From Marinobacter sp. (lineage in GTDB: Bacteria > Pseudomonadota > Gammaproteobacteria > Pseudomonadales > Oleiphilaceae): a stretch of DNA of 64,000 nt. The notes below the pieces were generated by a model. It searched no databases and was not told the DNA's origin. It saw only the letters and a program-made list of their open reading frames with translations. Each line of letters starts with the position of its first letter. Position 1 is the first letter of the stretch. The stretch lies in the NCBI GenBank assembly GCA_014359475.1, contig JACIZI010000021.1, positions 1 to 64,000 on the forward strand. Reading direction: 5' to 3'. Below are positions 26,522-34,849 of this stretch, one piece after another. The position numbers and the translations under genes are program-made.

Positions 26522-27700
26522 TCAGATATCCATGCTCAGGGAGAATCGCAGGTCCGGCCGGTCGGGCACTTCGATGGCCGCGCTTGAGGATTCCAGCATG
26601 CGGCCCACGCTGATGTCTGCCACAAAGCTGCGGCCCGTGACATGCACGGATACCTGACCCGCACTGGTCAATCCGTACAGGTCGGATTGTACCTCGGAAT
26701 AAGGCGCCCAGCTCCGGATCACGGACAGGCGAAGACTGGACAGCACATCCCGGGTGAAGGGCACCGGATACGCGGGGCTGCGGGTGTCCAGGCGCAGCCA
26801 TCCACCTTCAATCACCGACATTGACTGGCCGTTGAAGCCGCTCATCAGGGAAGGGCCGGCTATCTGCAGTCGCTCGGAACCCGGCAGGCTTTCGGAACCA
26901 TACTGATAGCGACCATCCAGCCCCCACTGCCATGCCAGCAACTCCCGGCTCAGGGACGCGGATACCGAGACTTTATGAAACTGGTCCTCCTCCGACGTAG
27001 TGCAGCCCGAAGGGCACTCGGTTTCCTGGTACTCATAACCGCCCATTGCCACCACTTTGCTGCGGGCCTGAAATCCCTGGAACAGGTCGAAATGCCGGCC
27101 CCCTTCCAGCCCGAACGTTGACAGCCGGTAGGCGCTGTCAGATACCCACTGCCCCCGCTCTTCACGGCGGTTATCGCGACTGAGGTGGCTGAACACGCTG
27201 TCAATATTCACGTCGTACAATGAAGCCACCGGACGGTAACCGGATATGCCTATGGTGGTGGCCTCGCCGGAGGCCAGAAACCGCTGCTGATCACTCTGTG
27301 CCGCATGGCTGTATTCGGTATTCTCCATGCGGACACGGATACGGCTGCGGCCTGCGGGAAAGCTGTAGCGGAACGCCAGCGAACTCTGCTCGCTGGCTTC
27401 TTTGCGAGTGGTTCGGTCAGTAAAGTTCAGCCCCGCATCATGCCCGGACCAGAGCAGGCCCTCCAGAGACAACCCGAGGTGTCCGTCCATTTCCTCGTTA
27501 TCCATTCGGGTCTTGCCGGAAAACTTCAGCCTGGACCGCAGCCAGTGCTCACGCTTCTGCTGTAAATAGCTCTCCCCGAGCAGTTGTTTGTCCGCGTACG
27601 GGAACCACTGCTCGTCAGGCTCGGATTCAGCAGGCGCTGCAAAGACTGTGCTGGCGATGCACCCAAGTAGTGCAACCAGGCGAAAAGTACTCAGAATCAA
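26522..27700 (-). CDS. Probable outer-membrane beta-barrel protein of unknown function
   Basis: About 392 aa. No ATG is available near the start of the frame. A TTG at 27700 with AGGAAGA 8 nt upstream gives a good signal peptide (ILSTFRLVALLGCIASTVFA), so I chose it over the TTG at 27763. The mature part is rich in alternating polar/aromatic strands (for example LGLSLEGLLWSGHDAGLNF, SSLAFRYSFPAGRSRIRVR) and has one close Cys pair (ECPSGC). The last 100 residues (VTGRSFVADISVGRML) faintly resemble the C-terminus of TpsB/ShlB transporters, but no POTRA domain is visible. It lies about 100 bp after opgG in the same direction. Confidence 0.6.
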   Translation of the reverse strand: MILSTFRLVALLGCIASTVFAAPAESEPDEQWFPYADKQLLGESYLQQKREHWLRSRLKFSGKTRMDNEEMDGHLGLSLEGLLWSGHDAGLNFTDRTTRKEASEQSSLAFRYSFPAGRSRIRVRMENTEYSHAAQSDQQRFLASGEATTIGISGYRPVASLYDVNIDSVFSHLSRDNRREERGQWVSDSAYRLSTFGLEGGRHFDLFQGFQARSKVVAMGGYEYQETECPSGCTTSEEDQFHKVSVSASLSRELLAWQWGLDGRYQYGSESLPGSERLQIAGPSLMSGFNGQSMSVIEGGWLRLDTRSPAYPVPFTRDVLSSLRLSVIRSWAPYSEVQSDLYGLTSAGQVSVHVTGRSFVADISVGRMLESSSAAIEVPDRPDLRFSLSMDI

Positions 27701-28088
27701 GATCCGTCTTCCTATCACCGGTCTGGCAGGTAAAATAATGTCAAAATTGTAACCTTCCGCCAATCTACGGCATCAAACGCAGTGTTTCCAGTAGCAGTAG
27801 CGAAAATTTACAATGTTAATGTTCCTTAAAACAGCAGGTTACAGCACTAACCGGAGTTTTTTTCTATACCTTTCAAGCACTCCCACAAAAATCGGACCGG
27901 GAAGAAAAATGCCAGGATCAACATTTACGAACACAAACCTCCATTTAGTGAAACAACTTGGGTACACTTGGCACGTTTTGTGAGTCAGTACTTTGTGAGT
28001 CAGTACACAGTACAGTCAAGGCCTGACACTTTCAGGGCCCCGCTGTAGTGCCAAATGCAGCAAACGAAACGAAAAAAGGACGCACATC
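27701..28088. other. 388-bp divergent intergenic region upstream of galU
   Basis: No gene is visible. The region is AT-rich compared with its neighbours and separates the beta-barrel gene (minus) from galU (plus), so it should hold both promoters. TTGACA occurs on the minus strand around 27737. The only clear structure is a 15-bp perfect tandem duplication at 27977-28006. Confidence 0.6.
27977..28006. repeat. Perfect 15-bp tandem duplication upstream of galU
   Basis: TTTGTGAGTCAGTAC occurs twice in a row (27977-27991 and 27992-28006), followed by a partial echo (ACAGTACAGTC). It lies about 80 bp before the galU start, where a regulator could bind a direct repeat, or it may be a recent slippage event. 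Confidence 0.8.
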
Positions 28089-28925
28089 ATGATCAGGAAA
28101 TGCCTCTTCCCGGTGGCCGGTTATGGCACCCGCTTTCTCCCTGCTACCAAAGCGATGCCCAAGGAAATCCTGCCTATTGTCAACAAGCCGCTGGTTCAGT
28201 ACGGCGTAGAAGAAGCTGCCGAGGCGGGTATCCACGAGTTCGGTTTTGTGACCGGGCGGGGCAAGCGCGCCATTGAAGATCATTTCGACATCAGCTACGA
28301 GCTGGAGCACCAGATTGCCGGCTCCGGCAAGGAGGATCTGCTGACCTCCATTCGCGATCTGATTGATCACAACAGCTTCGCATTTACCCGTCAAAATGAA
28401 ATGAAGGGCCTGGGCCATGCCATTCTTACCGGCCGCAACCTGATCGGCGACAATGCCTTTGCGGTGATTCTGGCGGACGATTTCTGCGTTGCCGGCGAGA
28501 ATCAGGACGGGGTTCTGACCCAGATGGTGAAGCTGTATAACCAGTTCCGCTGTTCCATCGTGGCCATTGAGGAAGTACCGGAAGACGAAACCCACAAGTA
28601 CGGGGTGATTGCCGGCGAGCCGATGAAAGACGGCCTTTACCGTATCACCGATATGGTGGAGAAGCCGGCCCCGGAAGATGCGCCCACTAACCTGGCGATT
28701 ATCGGGCGCTATATTCTGACGCCGGATATTTTCGACATTATCGAGCGGACCGAGCCAGGCAAGAATGGTGAGGTGCAGATTACCGATGCGTTGCTGGAGC
28801 AGGCGAAGAACGGCTGCGTACTGGCTTACCAGTTCAAGGGCCAGCGGTTCGACTGCGGCAGCATTGACGGCTTTGTGGACGCCACCAATTATGTGTATGA
28901 GAACATCTACAAGAAAGGCAAGTGA
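28089..28925 (+). CDS. galU: UTP--glucose-1-phosphate uridylyltransferase GalU
   Basis: 278 aa nucleotidyltransferase that makes UDP-glucose. The signature FPVAGYGTRFLPATKAMPKE (residues about 7-26) is complete, with VEEAAEAGIHEF, VILADDFC (metal-binding Asp pair) and VEKPAPEDAPTNLAI following. UDP-glucose feeds OpgH, encoded a few kilobases away, and probably the exopolysaccharide pathway. The ATG at 28089 has AAAGGA upstream. The RibD-like gene follows after 24 bp in the same direction. Confidence 0.97.
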   Translation: MIRKCLFPVAGYGTRFLPATKAMPKEILPIVNKPLVQYGVEEAAEAGIHEFGFVTGRGKRAIEDHFDISYELEHQIAGSGKEDLLTSIRDLIDHNSFAFTRQNEMKGLGHAILTGRNLIGDNAFAVILADDFCVAGENQDGVLTQMVKLYNQFRCSIVAIEEVPEDETHKYGVIAGEPMKDGLYRITDMVEKPAPEDAPTNLAIIGRYILTPDIFDIIERTEPGKNGEVQITDALLEQAKNGCVLAYQFKGQRFDCGSIDGFVDATNYVYENIYKKGK

Positions 28926-28949
28926 GTATCGGGCAGGGCTCAGCGGCCC

Positions 28950-29852
28950 ATGAGCCGCAACACTGACACCATGCCAGGGACACCGCTGGATGCAGACACT
29001 GCCTGGGAGCTCATTCTTGACGCAAGCGGGCAACCAAAAGCAACGGTCAGCTTGCCCGCAAGCAATCTGCCCGCCCTGTGGGCCGGCGCAGATGGCACGC
29101 TCCGGTATCCTTCGCTGGTAAGCGATGTGGCCCGTCAGCTGTTTGATACGTTCCTGCCCCTGCTGGGCAAGGTTCCGGCCGGGCGCAGCTATGTGGTCGC
29201 GCAGATGGGACAGAGTCTGGACGGGCGCATCGCTACGGTGACCGGGGCCTCCCGCTTTATCAATGGTGATGATGGCCTGACCCACCTGCACCGCCTGAGA
29301 GCAGTGTGTGATGCGGTGATTGTGGGGGCCGGCACTGCCGCCTGTGACAACCCGCGACTCACGGTACGACATACCAGCGGCGTAAACCCCGTTCGGGTGG
29401 TCATCGACCGTCATCGCCGCGTGCCGGCACACCATCACCTGTTTACCGACCACGAAGCTCCCACCCTGCACCTGACCGAAGGGCACTACACCGGAGCCGA
29501 CAAGCACCCGTTCCGAGACCACTATACAGAGGTACCCTGCCTGGGGACTGACGAAGCCCCGGCTGAGCCGGATCAGGTTCTGTCGGTATTGCGGGACTTC
29601 GGTTTGCGGCGGGTATTTGTGGAGGGCGGCGGCCAGACGGTGTCCCGCTTTCTGAAGGCCGGCTTGCTGGACCGGCTGCATGTCATTGTGGCACCGATGA
29701 TTATCGGCAGTGGCCGGCCCGCCTTCGAGTTGCCGGAAATTGATGCGCTGGATGATGCCCTGCGCCCGGATGCCCGTTTTGTCAGCCTCGGGTCCGATAT
29801 GTTGTTTGACCTGGCGTTCCCCCCTGCGCCTGCGGTGCGCTCCGCCCGCTGA
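28950..29852 (+). CDS. RibD C-terminal-type (dihydrofolate-reductase-fold) reductase
   Basis: 300 aa. Residues about 75-290 form the RibD_C/DHFR-like domain: VVAQMGQSLDGRIAT, GASRFINGDDGLTHLHRLRA, AVIVGAGTAACDNPRLTVR and VFVEGGGQTVSRFLKAGLLDRLHV. The deaminase half of RibD is missing; an unrelated N-terminal segment of about 70 residues takes its place. The family reduces pyrimidine or pterin-like aminosugar intermediates with NADPH. Its neighbours (PTPS-like, glycosyltransferase-methyltransferase) point to a specialised pathway and not to riboflavin synthesis. Its 3' end overlaps the convergent membrane-protein gene by 71 bp. Confidence 0.85.
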   Translation: MSRNTDTMPGTPLDADTAWELILDASGQPKATVSLPASNLPALWAGADGTLRYPSLVSDVARQLFDTFLPLLGKVPAGRSYVVAQMGQSLDGRIATVTGASRFINGDDGLTHLHRLRAVCDAVIVGAGTAACDNPRLTVRHTSGVNPVRVVIDRHRRVPAHHHLFTDHEAPTLHLTEGHYTGADKHPFRDHYTEVPCLGTDEAPAEPDQVLSVLRDFGLRRVFVEGGGQTVSRFLKAGLLDRLHVIVAPMIIGSGRPAFELPEIDALDDALRPDARFVSLGSDMLFDLAFPPAPAVRSAR

Positions 29853-30738
29853 ACAGCAGCAAGCCGCCGGGGAGGCTCCATAAAAGGTTAACCACACCGT
29901 AGGCCAGACTCAGTGCCACACCCTGCTCTGCCGGCAGTCCCGCGACCGGCCAGAGCACCGCTGCCGCACTTTCCCGCACACCCCATCCTGCCACGGTCAC
30001 GGGTACTACCATGCTCAGCAGCAAAATCGTACCTAAAGCCAGCAACAGTCCGACGGAACCTGTGCCCGCCCAGTTGCCCTGTCCGGCAGCCAGAATCAGC
30101 AACACGCCAAGATAGCCGGCAAGGACCAGTGCGGAACCGGTCAACTGCACGGGCAACTGCGGCCAGCCGAGCAAGGCCCGGCGCAGATCTTTTCGCAGCA
30201 AGTCCAGGTAGTGGCGTACCCGGTTCCTGAACAGCCCGAAAACGACCAGTACCAGCATCCCCACGGCAAGCAGCCAGGCAATGTACCCGCTGCCGTTCAC
30301 CCGCAGCGCCTGAGGCAGGTAGAGAGCCCCACTGATTATGGCGGCGAGGCCAAGCAGCAACTGGCCGGACAACCGTTCGATCATCACCGAATGCAGCGCG
30401 GCCAGCTTTTCGCCGCTGCGCAGCCCTTGCCGCCAGGCCCGGTTGAAGTCCCCGGCCACGCCGCCGGGCAGAACCTGGTTCAGAAAGGTCGCCAGATAGT
30501 ATTCGCGGAACGCCAGGCCCGGCGGAACAGTCACTCCCAGGGCGCCCGAAGTATAGCGCCAGCGCCAGGCAGACAGGGTTACCTGCAGCAGAACGAGCAC
30601 ACCGATGGGCAGCAGGAGCCATAGCGACAAGGCCGACAGGGTAGCGCTGACAGCTCCGGTATCCAGTTGCCAGAACAGTATTGCCAGCACCGCCACCGTG
30701 AGCGCCCAGCGTGCAATCAGCCGCCGGCGGTTAGCCAA
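29782..30738 (-). CDS. Lysylphosphatidylglycerol synthase TM-region (UPF0104)-like membrane protein
   Basis: About 318 aa with roughly eight membrane segments. It has the UPF0104/LPG_synthase_TM pattern: LNQVLPGGVAGDFNRAWR, a conserved MIERLSGQLLL segment and PVTVAGWGVRESAAA late in the protein. The soluble aminoacyl-transferase domain of MprF is absent, so this is a flippase-like module often found beside glycosyltransferases. The start is taken as the TTG at 30738 (GGAG 7 nt upstream), which overlaps the stop of the upstream gene. The 3' end overlaps ribD-like coding sequence on the other strand. Confidence 0.82.
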   Translation of the reverse strand: MANRRRLIARWALTVAVLAILFWQLDTGAVSATLSALSLWLLLPIGVLVLLQVTLSAWRWRYTSGALGVTVPPGLAFREYYLATFLNQVLPGGVAGDFNRAWRQGLRSGEKLAALHSVMIERLSGQLLLGLAAIISGALYLPQALRVNGSGYIAWLLAVGMLVLVVFGLFRNRVRHYLDLLRKDLRRALLGWPQLPVQLTGSALVLAGYLGVLLILAAGQGNWAGTGSVGLLLALGTILLLSMVVPVTVAGWGVRESAAAVLWPVAGLPAEQGVALSLAYGVVNLLWSLPGGLLLFSGRSAPQAQGGTPGQTTYRTRG

Positions 30739-32659
30739 TCCGGGACTCCGGCAGGGCCAGCAGATCGGTATGGCCAACCCGGATCTTCAGCACTCCCGCC
30801 TCTGCCTGGCCGCAGCGGGCCTGATACCACTGTGCAATCGCCGGCTGCTTTTCCGGTTGTTGTTCGCTGGCTGCGGTTTTCCACCCCTCCAGCAGCGCCA
30901 GCTGAAGTGGCGTATTTTCACCGGTCAGTACCCAGTCAGCCGGTTCCGTATGCAACTGATACCCCCGCTTGCGCAGTTCACTGGCCAGTGTTTCCGGTGC
31001 ATCGTGTCCCATGGCGACTCCCATGCCCTTGTCGCGGCGCTGGTGGTCAAGAATGGCACTGCGGACCATCTCATCGGCCTCGGCAGGAGGATCCAGGGAT
31101 ATGGCCCCATTCACGCTCAGCGTAATGAGTACCGCTGCCTGCAGCCGGGCACTGCGGCTGGCCAGAGCCCTTAACCAGTCCCCGGACACCAGGTCGGCCA
31201 GGGCCGCTGCAGTCACCAGATCTGTGCCTTCGGGGATAGCGGAAGACAGTCTCTCGGGCATCAGCTTCTCAACATGAAGCTCCGCGGCAACACCCAGTGC
31301 ACCGGCCCGTTGTCCGGCCTGCTTCAACAGGGACGGGTCCTGGTCTGCCAGCAACCACTTCTGGGGAACCGAGAGGCGGCTGACCAGATATTCCACGTTT
31401 GAACCGGTGCCAGAGCCGAGATCGGCAATGCGGATCGCGCGGCCGCGTTCGCCTGCTTCCCGGTGGAGGTAGCGGAACTGAAGCCATTTATCCAGTGCAC
31501 GGGTGAGCCTGAGACTGCGGGCCTTGTGGTCTTCCGGCTCCCGCAGGGTCAGCCAGTCGGCAGCAAAATGACTGCGCCCTTTTCCGCTCGCTGTATTATC
31601 CAGCAGCCTGGCCAGTGCCTGTGCAGCATCCTGCCAGCTTCGCAGAGTGTTTGCCGTTTGCCGAGCCTGCCCGGCGGCCTGTCCCATTGCCCGGGGATTA
31701 CCCAGCCACTCAGCCAGCCTGCCTTGCAGTTGTGCTGTGTTACCGGCCGGGTACTGGCGGATCCCGGGCCGCTTTCCGGTCCTGGCGAGCGCCCCGCCAT
31801 CGGAACAGATCACCGGCAGGCCGTTGGCAAACGCCTCATCGACCACCATGCCATAGCCCTCGTAGCGGGAGGGCAGTACAAACAGGTGGGCTTCACTATA
31901 TAGCCTGGCCAGTTGTTCTCCGGTGACCTCGCCAGCCAGTGTCACCCGGTTCTCCAGCGCCAGGTCGTGTATCACCTGCCGCACGCGGGCCCCGTACTCC
32001 GGATCCCGGTCAGCAGATCCGGCCAGGGTCAGGTGCCAGGGCCACTCCGCCAACCCGGCAAGCGCTTCCAGCAGGTCCACTTGCGCCTTCCGGGGAGACA
32101 GGTGCGCAACGCACAGGACATGAAACGGCCCGGCGCCCGAATATTCTTTTTTCACAAACGCTGCGGATGCATCCACACCGGGCTCAATCACGGAGATGCA
32201 GGATTCCGGCACGGAAAAATCCCTCAGCCGATTTGCCGTATAAGGACTCGTTGTGATCACCGACGCAACCTGGGCCAGTGCCTGTCTCTCGAGCCTGAAC
32301 AGGTTCTTTCGCCGTTCAGCAGGCAGCCCGGTTTCATCCGCCAGGGGATGATGCACCAGCGCAATCAGCTGTAGCCGTTCCCGGTGAGCTGCCAGCACCT
32401 CCGGCATGGCTCCCATGGCGAGGCCGTCCAATACCACGGGGGCTCCGTCAGGCAGATTCGCGAGTGCCTGGTTCATGGACTGGCGGGCTTTTTCGTCAGG
32501 CAGGGGAAATTGTCCATCCAGGCCTATGCGGTGCACCTGACGGCCGCTGTCCGCCAGCGTTTCCGCCAGTCGTTTCACATACCGGTAGCCGCCGGTGGCC
32601 TGCTCAGGATCTCCGGGAACGATGAAATAACACGCCCGGCCAGCTTCACAGCTTGCCAT
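30731..32659 (-). CDS. Fused GT4 glycosyltransferase - SAM-dependent methyltransferase
   Basis: About 642 aa in two parts. Residues 1 to about 365 form a GT4-like glycosyltransferase (IVPGDPEQATGGYRYVKRLAE; VLCVAHLSPRKAQVDLLEAL; PSRYEGYGMVVDEAFANGLPVI). Residues from about 385 form a class I methyltransferase with motif I as IADLGSGTGSNVEYL and motif II-like LLADQDPSLL. The fusion implies that one product is both glycosylated and methylated. The ATG at 32659 overlaps the PTPS-like gene by 14 bp, and its stop overlaps the membrane-protein start, so the four genes 34061 to 29782 form one operon. Confidence 0.85.
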   Translation of the reverse strand: MASCEAGRACYFIVPGDPEQATGGYRYVKRLAETLADSGRQVHRIGLDGQFPLPDEKARQSMNQALANLPDGAPVVLDGLAMGAMPEVLAAHRERLQLIALVHHPLADETGLPAERRKNLFRLERQALAQVASVITTSPYTANRLRDFSVPESCISVIEPGVDASAAFVKKEYSGAGPFHVLCVAHLSPRKAQVDLLEALAGLAEWPWHLTLAGSADRDPEYGARVRQVIHDLALENRVTLAGEVTGEQLARLYSEAHLFVLPSRYEGYGMVVDEAFANGLPVICSDGGALARTGKRPGIRQYPAGNTAQLQGRLAEWLGNPRAMGQAAGQARQTANTLRSWQDAAQALARLLDNTASGKGRSHFAADWLTLREPEDHKARSLRLTRALDKWLQFRYLHREAGERGRAIRIADLGSGTGSNVEYLVSRLSVPQKWLLADQDPSLLKQAGQRAGALGVAAELHVEKLMPERLSSAIPEGTDLVTAAALADLVSGDWLRALASRSARLQAAVLITLSVNGAISLDPPAEADEMVRSAILDHQRRDKGMGVAMGHDAPETLASELRKRGYQLHTEPADWVLTGENTPLQLALLEGWKTAASEQQPEKQPAIAQWYQARCGQAEAGVLKIRVGHTDLLALPESRIG

Positions 32660-33044
32660 GGTAGCTGGCCCAGGCAATGTGGGATTCGCTCAGGGTTACG
32701 CTGAGCCCGTGGAGCCCCTTCGCGGAGTCTCCGAGCCGTCCTTCCCGGATGGCACTTGCCATGCGGTCAAACACGGCTCTGGCCATGAACTCTGTGGTGG
32801 TATTGCGCCCTTTGAACTCCGGCAGCTCATCCAGATTCTGCATATTAAAGGCACCAAGCACTTCGGACAGCACCTCCGAGGCCAGACCTATATCCACTAC
32901 CAGGTCATTCGCATCCAGTTCCGCACGTTCAAAACTCACGTCCACGACGTAGGTGGCCCCGTGCAGTTTGCGGGCGGGGCCGAAGATCTCACCAGCAAAG
33001 CTGTGGGCGATCATCATGTGGTCACGTACGGTCAGGCTGTACAT
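32646..33044 (-). CDS. 6-pyruvoyltetrahydropterin synthase/QueD-fold protein with altered active site
   Basis: 132 aa, T-fold (PTPS/QueD) length and pattern: IAHSFAGEIFGPARKLHGATYVV at 12-34, NLDELPEF and NTTTEFMARAVFDRM mid-protein, and SESHIAWASYHG near the end. QueD/PTPS enzymes have a zinc site of three His and a catalytic Cys in CxxxHGH. Here His14 and His28 remain, but the third ligand is Ala30 and the catalytic Cys position is Ala24. The Glu of the ETxxxxAxY motif survives. It therefore probably performs different chemistry or only binds a pterin. The ATG at 33044 is well placed after the MDR gene. Confidence 0.83.
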   Translation of the reverse strand: MYSLTVRDHMMIAHSFAGEIFGPARKLHGATYVVDVSFERAELDANDLVVDIGLASEVLSEVLGAFNMQNLDELPEFKGRNTTTEFMARAVFDRMASAIREGRLGDSAKGLHGLSVTLSESHIAWASYHGKL

Positions 33045-33068
33045 GGTAAAAGGTCTCCTTGTCGGTAA

Positions 33069-34061
33069 TCAGTATCGGATACAGTGGCAAAGGGAATCCC
33101 GCTGCCCTGTGGCCAGTTCAAACAGGGTGCGGGGTAAATCCTCAAAGGCAGATTCGGCGTTGACCAGCACGTCCAACTCCGGTGCCTGCAACAGTGACAG
33201 GGCCAGTGCCATCCGGTCCCGGTAACCGTGACGAGGCTGCTGCTGCGGGTTGATCTGGCCGACCTGGCTGCTGCGGATGGTAAGGCGACGGGAATGAAAT
33301 GCTTCGCCGAGCGCCACCGGAGCCTTGCCGGTACCATACCAGCTCATCTCAATCACCCGCCCTTCCATGCCCAGCATTGAAAGCGCCGTGTTGAGGCCTT
33401 CGGCTTTACCACTGGCATGAATCACGATGTCGTGGTCATCCCGGGATTCGTCCGTGGTGAAAGCGAGGCCCAGCGCCTCTGCCGGCTGCCGTCGTGCCTC
33501 GTTGATATCAATCGCGATAACACGCGCACCGGGGATGCGACTGGCCAGCCAGGCAACCAGCAGACCTACGACCCCGCAGCCAATCACGGCAATACGATCT
33601 CCTACCCTGGGGGCTGCATCCCATAGCCCGTTCACAGCGGTTTCCATATTCGCTGCCAGGATGGCCCGGCGCGGGGGCATCCCTTCCGGTAACGGATGCA
33701 CGGCCCCCACAGGCACCCGGTATTCCTGCTGGTGAGGGTACAGGCAGAACACCGGTTTGCGCCGGAGGTGGTCCGGCCCGTCCACGACCTCGGCCACGTT
33801 GGCGTAACCGTATTTGACCGGCCACGGAAAATCCCCCTGCTGGAAAGGGGCCCGCATGGCCTGATACTGGGAGCGCGGTACATTGCCACGGAACACCAGG
33901 GTCTCTGTACCACGGCTGATGCCACTGCAGAGGCTGCGCAATCGCACGGGCGGCCCGGGATTGGTGCCGGCACCGGCCAGGGATCCGTCCACATCGGTCG
34001 GGCGTAATTCTCCACTGAGCGGGCCGGTTGTCCAGAACGCCTGTGTGGTATTCGCTGTCAT
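33069..34061 (-). CDS. MDR-superfamily (alcohol dehydrogenase-like) oxidoreductase, probably zinc-free
   Basis: About 330 aa medium-chain dehydrogenase/reductase. The Rossmann motif is VIGCGVVGLLVAW and the N-terminal segment is SLCSGISRGTE. The usual zinc-ligand His of the GHE motif is replaced (PVKYGYANVAEVV), and no structural-zinc cysteine cluster is seen. This is like the BchC-type MDR subfamily. The ATG at 34061 has a perfect AGGAGG ribosome site; the longer frame to 34163 would overlap the divergent promoter and is rejected. It is the first gene of the four-gene minus-strand operon. Confidence 0.85.
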   Translation of the reverse strand: MTANTTQAFWTTGPLSGELRPTDVDGSLAGAGTNPGPPVRLRSLCSGISRGTETLVFRGNVPRSQYQAMRAPFQQGDFPWPVKYGYANVAEVVDGPDHLRRKPVFCLYPHQQEYRVPVGAVHPLPEGMPPRRAILAANMETAVNGLWDAAPRVGDRIAVIGCGVVGLLVAWLASRIPGARVIAIDINEARRQPAEALGLAFTTDESRDDHDIVIHASGKAEGLNTALSMLGMEGRVIEMSWYGTGKAPVALGEAFHSRRLTIRSSQVGQINPQQQPRHGYRDRMALALSLLQAPELDVLVNAESAFEDLPRTLFELATGQRDSLCHCIRY

Positions 34062-34123
34062 TGTGCCTCCTTGCCCGGGGAATGATAGTGTGGTTACTGA
34101 AGCATATACGCCGGGAACACCCA

Positions 34124-34849
34124 ATGCATTCGCCTGTGTCCACATTTGCAGTGCTGCAGTCACCCTTGCGGGAGCTGGTGGTGGCGGGTATTGCCATTGC
34201 CCTGCTGGCAGCCGGGTCGGGTAGTCTATTGGATCTTTCGCACAAGTTTTACTCTCTGACAGGGGTCATCGCTTTAATATCCGGTGGTCTGATCTGGCGT
34301 TCGGCCCCGACAGGCCGGGACTTTGGAGCTGCAAACCGGGTAACACTGGGACGCGGGGTGCTGGTCATCTGGCTTGTATGCCTGGCACCCTGGGCTCCGG
34401 TGCTTGGTAACTGGCTGTGGCCCTGGGCCCTGCTCTGCCTTCTGGCCCTGTTGCTGGATGGTGTGGACGGTTGGGTTGCAAGGGCTACGGGTACTCGGAC
34501 GGCCTTTGGTGCACGTTTTGATATGGAGCTGGATGCCCTGTTTATTCTGGGCCTGTGCGTGGCCGTTCTTGCCCTGGACAAAGCAGGTGCCTGGGTTCTG
34601 GCAGTCGGGCTGATGCGTTATCTGTTTGTTGCTGCCGGCTGGCTCTGGCGGTGGATGGACAAGCCTCTGCCGGAGAGTTTCCGGCGCAAAACCGTTTGTG
34701 TGTGGCAACTGGTCACGCTGATGGTTGCCATTCTGCCGATAACACCCGCGCTGTTTGCGAACATTACGCTGGCTACCGCCCTGGCGTTACTGAGCTATTC
34801 TTTCATCACAGATCTTCTGTACCTGTATCAGACAAGGAGGGCACCATGA
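34124..34849 (+). CDS. CDP-alcohol phosphatidyltransferase family protein
   Basis: About 241 aa integral membrane enzyme with the complete CDP-alcohol motif D-x2-D-G-x2-A-R-x8-G-x3-D-x3-D (DGVDGWVAR, then GARFDMELD), preceded by ANRVTLGRG. The family joins a CDP-activated lipid to an alcohol acceptor, or similar; the acceptor here is unknown. The ATG at 34124 is preceded by GGGA; an in-frame upstream start at 34028 lies inside the divergent gene. It is divergent from the MDR gene across 62 bp and translationally coupled to the YceI gene (ATGA). Confidence 0.88.
   Translation: MHSPVSTFAVLQSPLRELVVAGIAIALLAAGSGSLLDLSHKFYSLTGVIALISGGLIWRSAPTGRDFGAANRVTLGRGVLVIWLVCLAPWAPVLGNWLWPWALLCLLALLLDGVDGWVARATGTRTAFGARFDMELDALFILGLCVAVLALDKAGAWVLAVGLMRYLFVAAGWLWRWMDKPLPESFRRKTVCVWQLVTLMVAILPITPALFANITLATALALLSYSFITDLLYLYQTRRAP

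Noticed and set aside
28032-29897. A 621-codon minus-strand open frame over galU and the RibD-like gene
   Set aside because: It is antisense to two recognised enzymes and has no domain or ribosome site.
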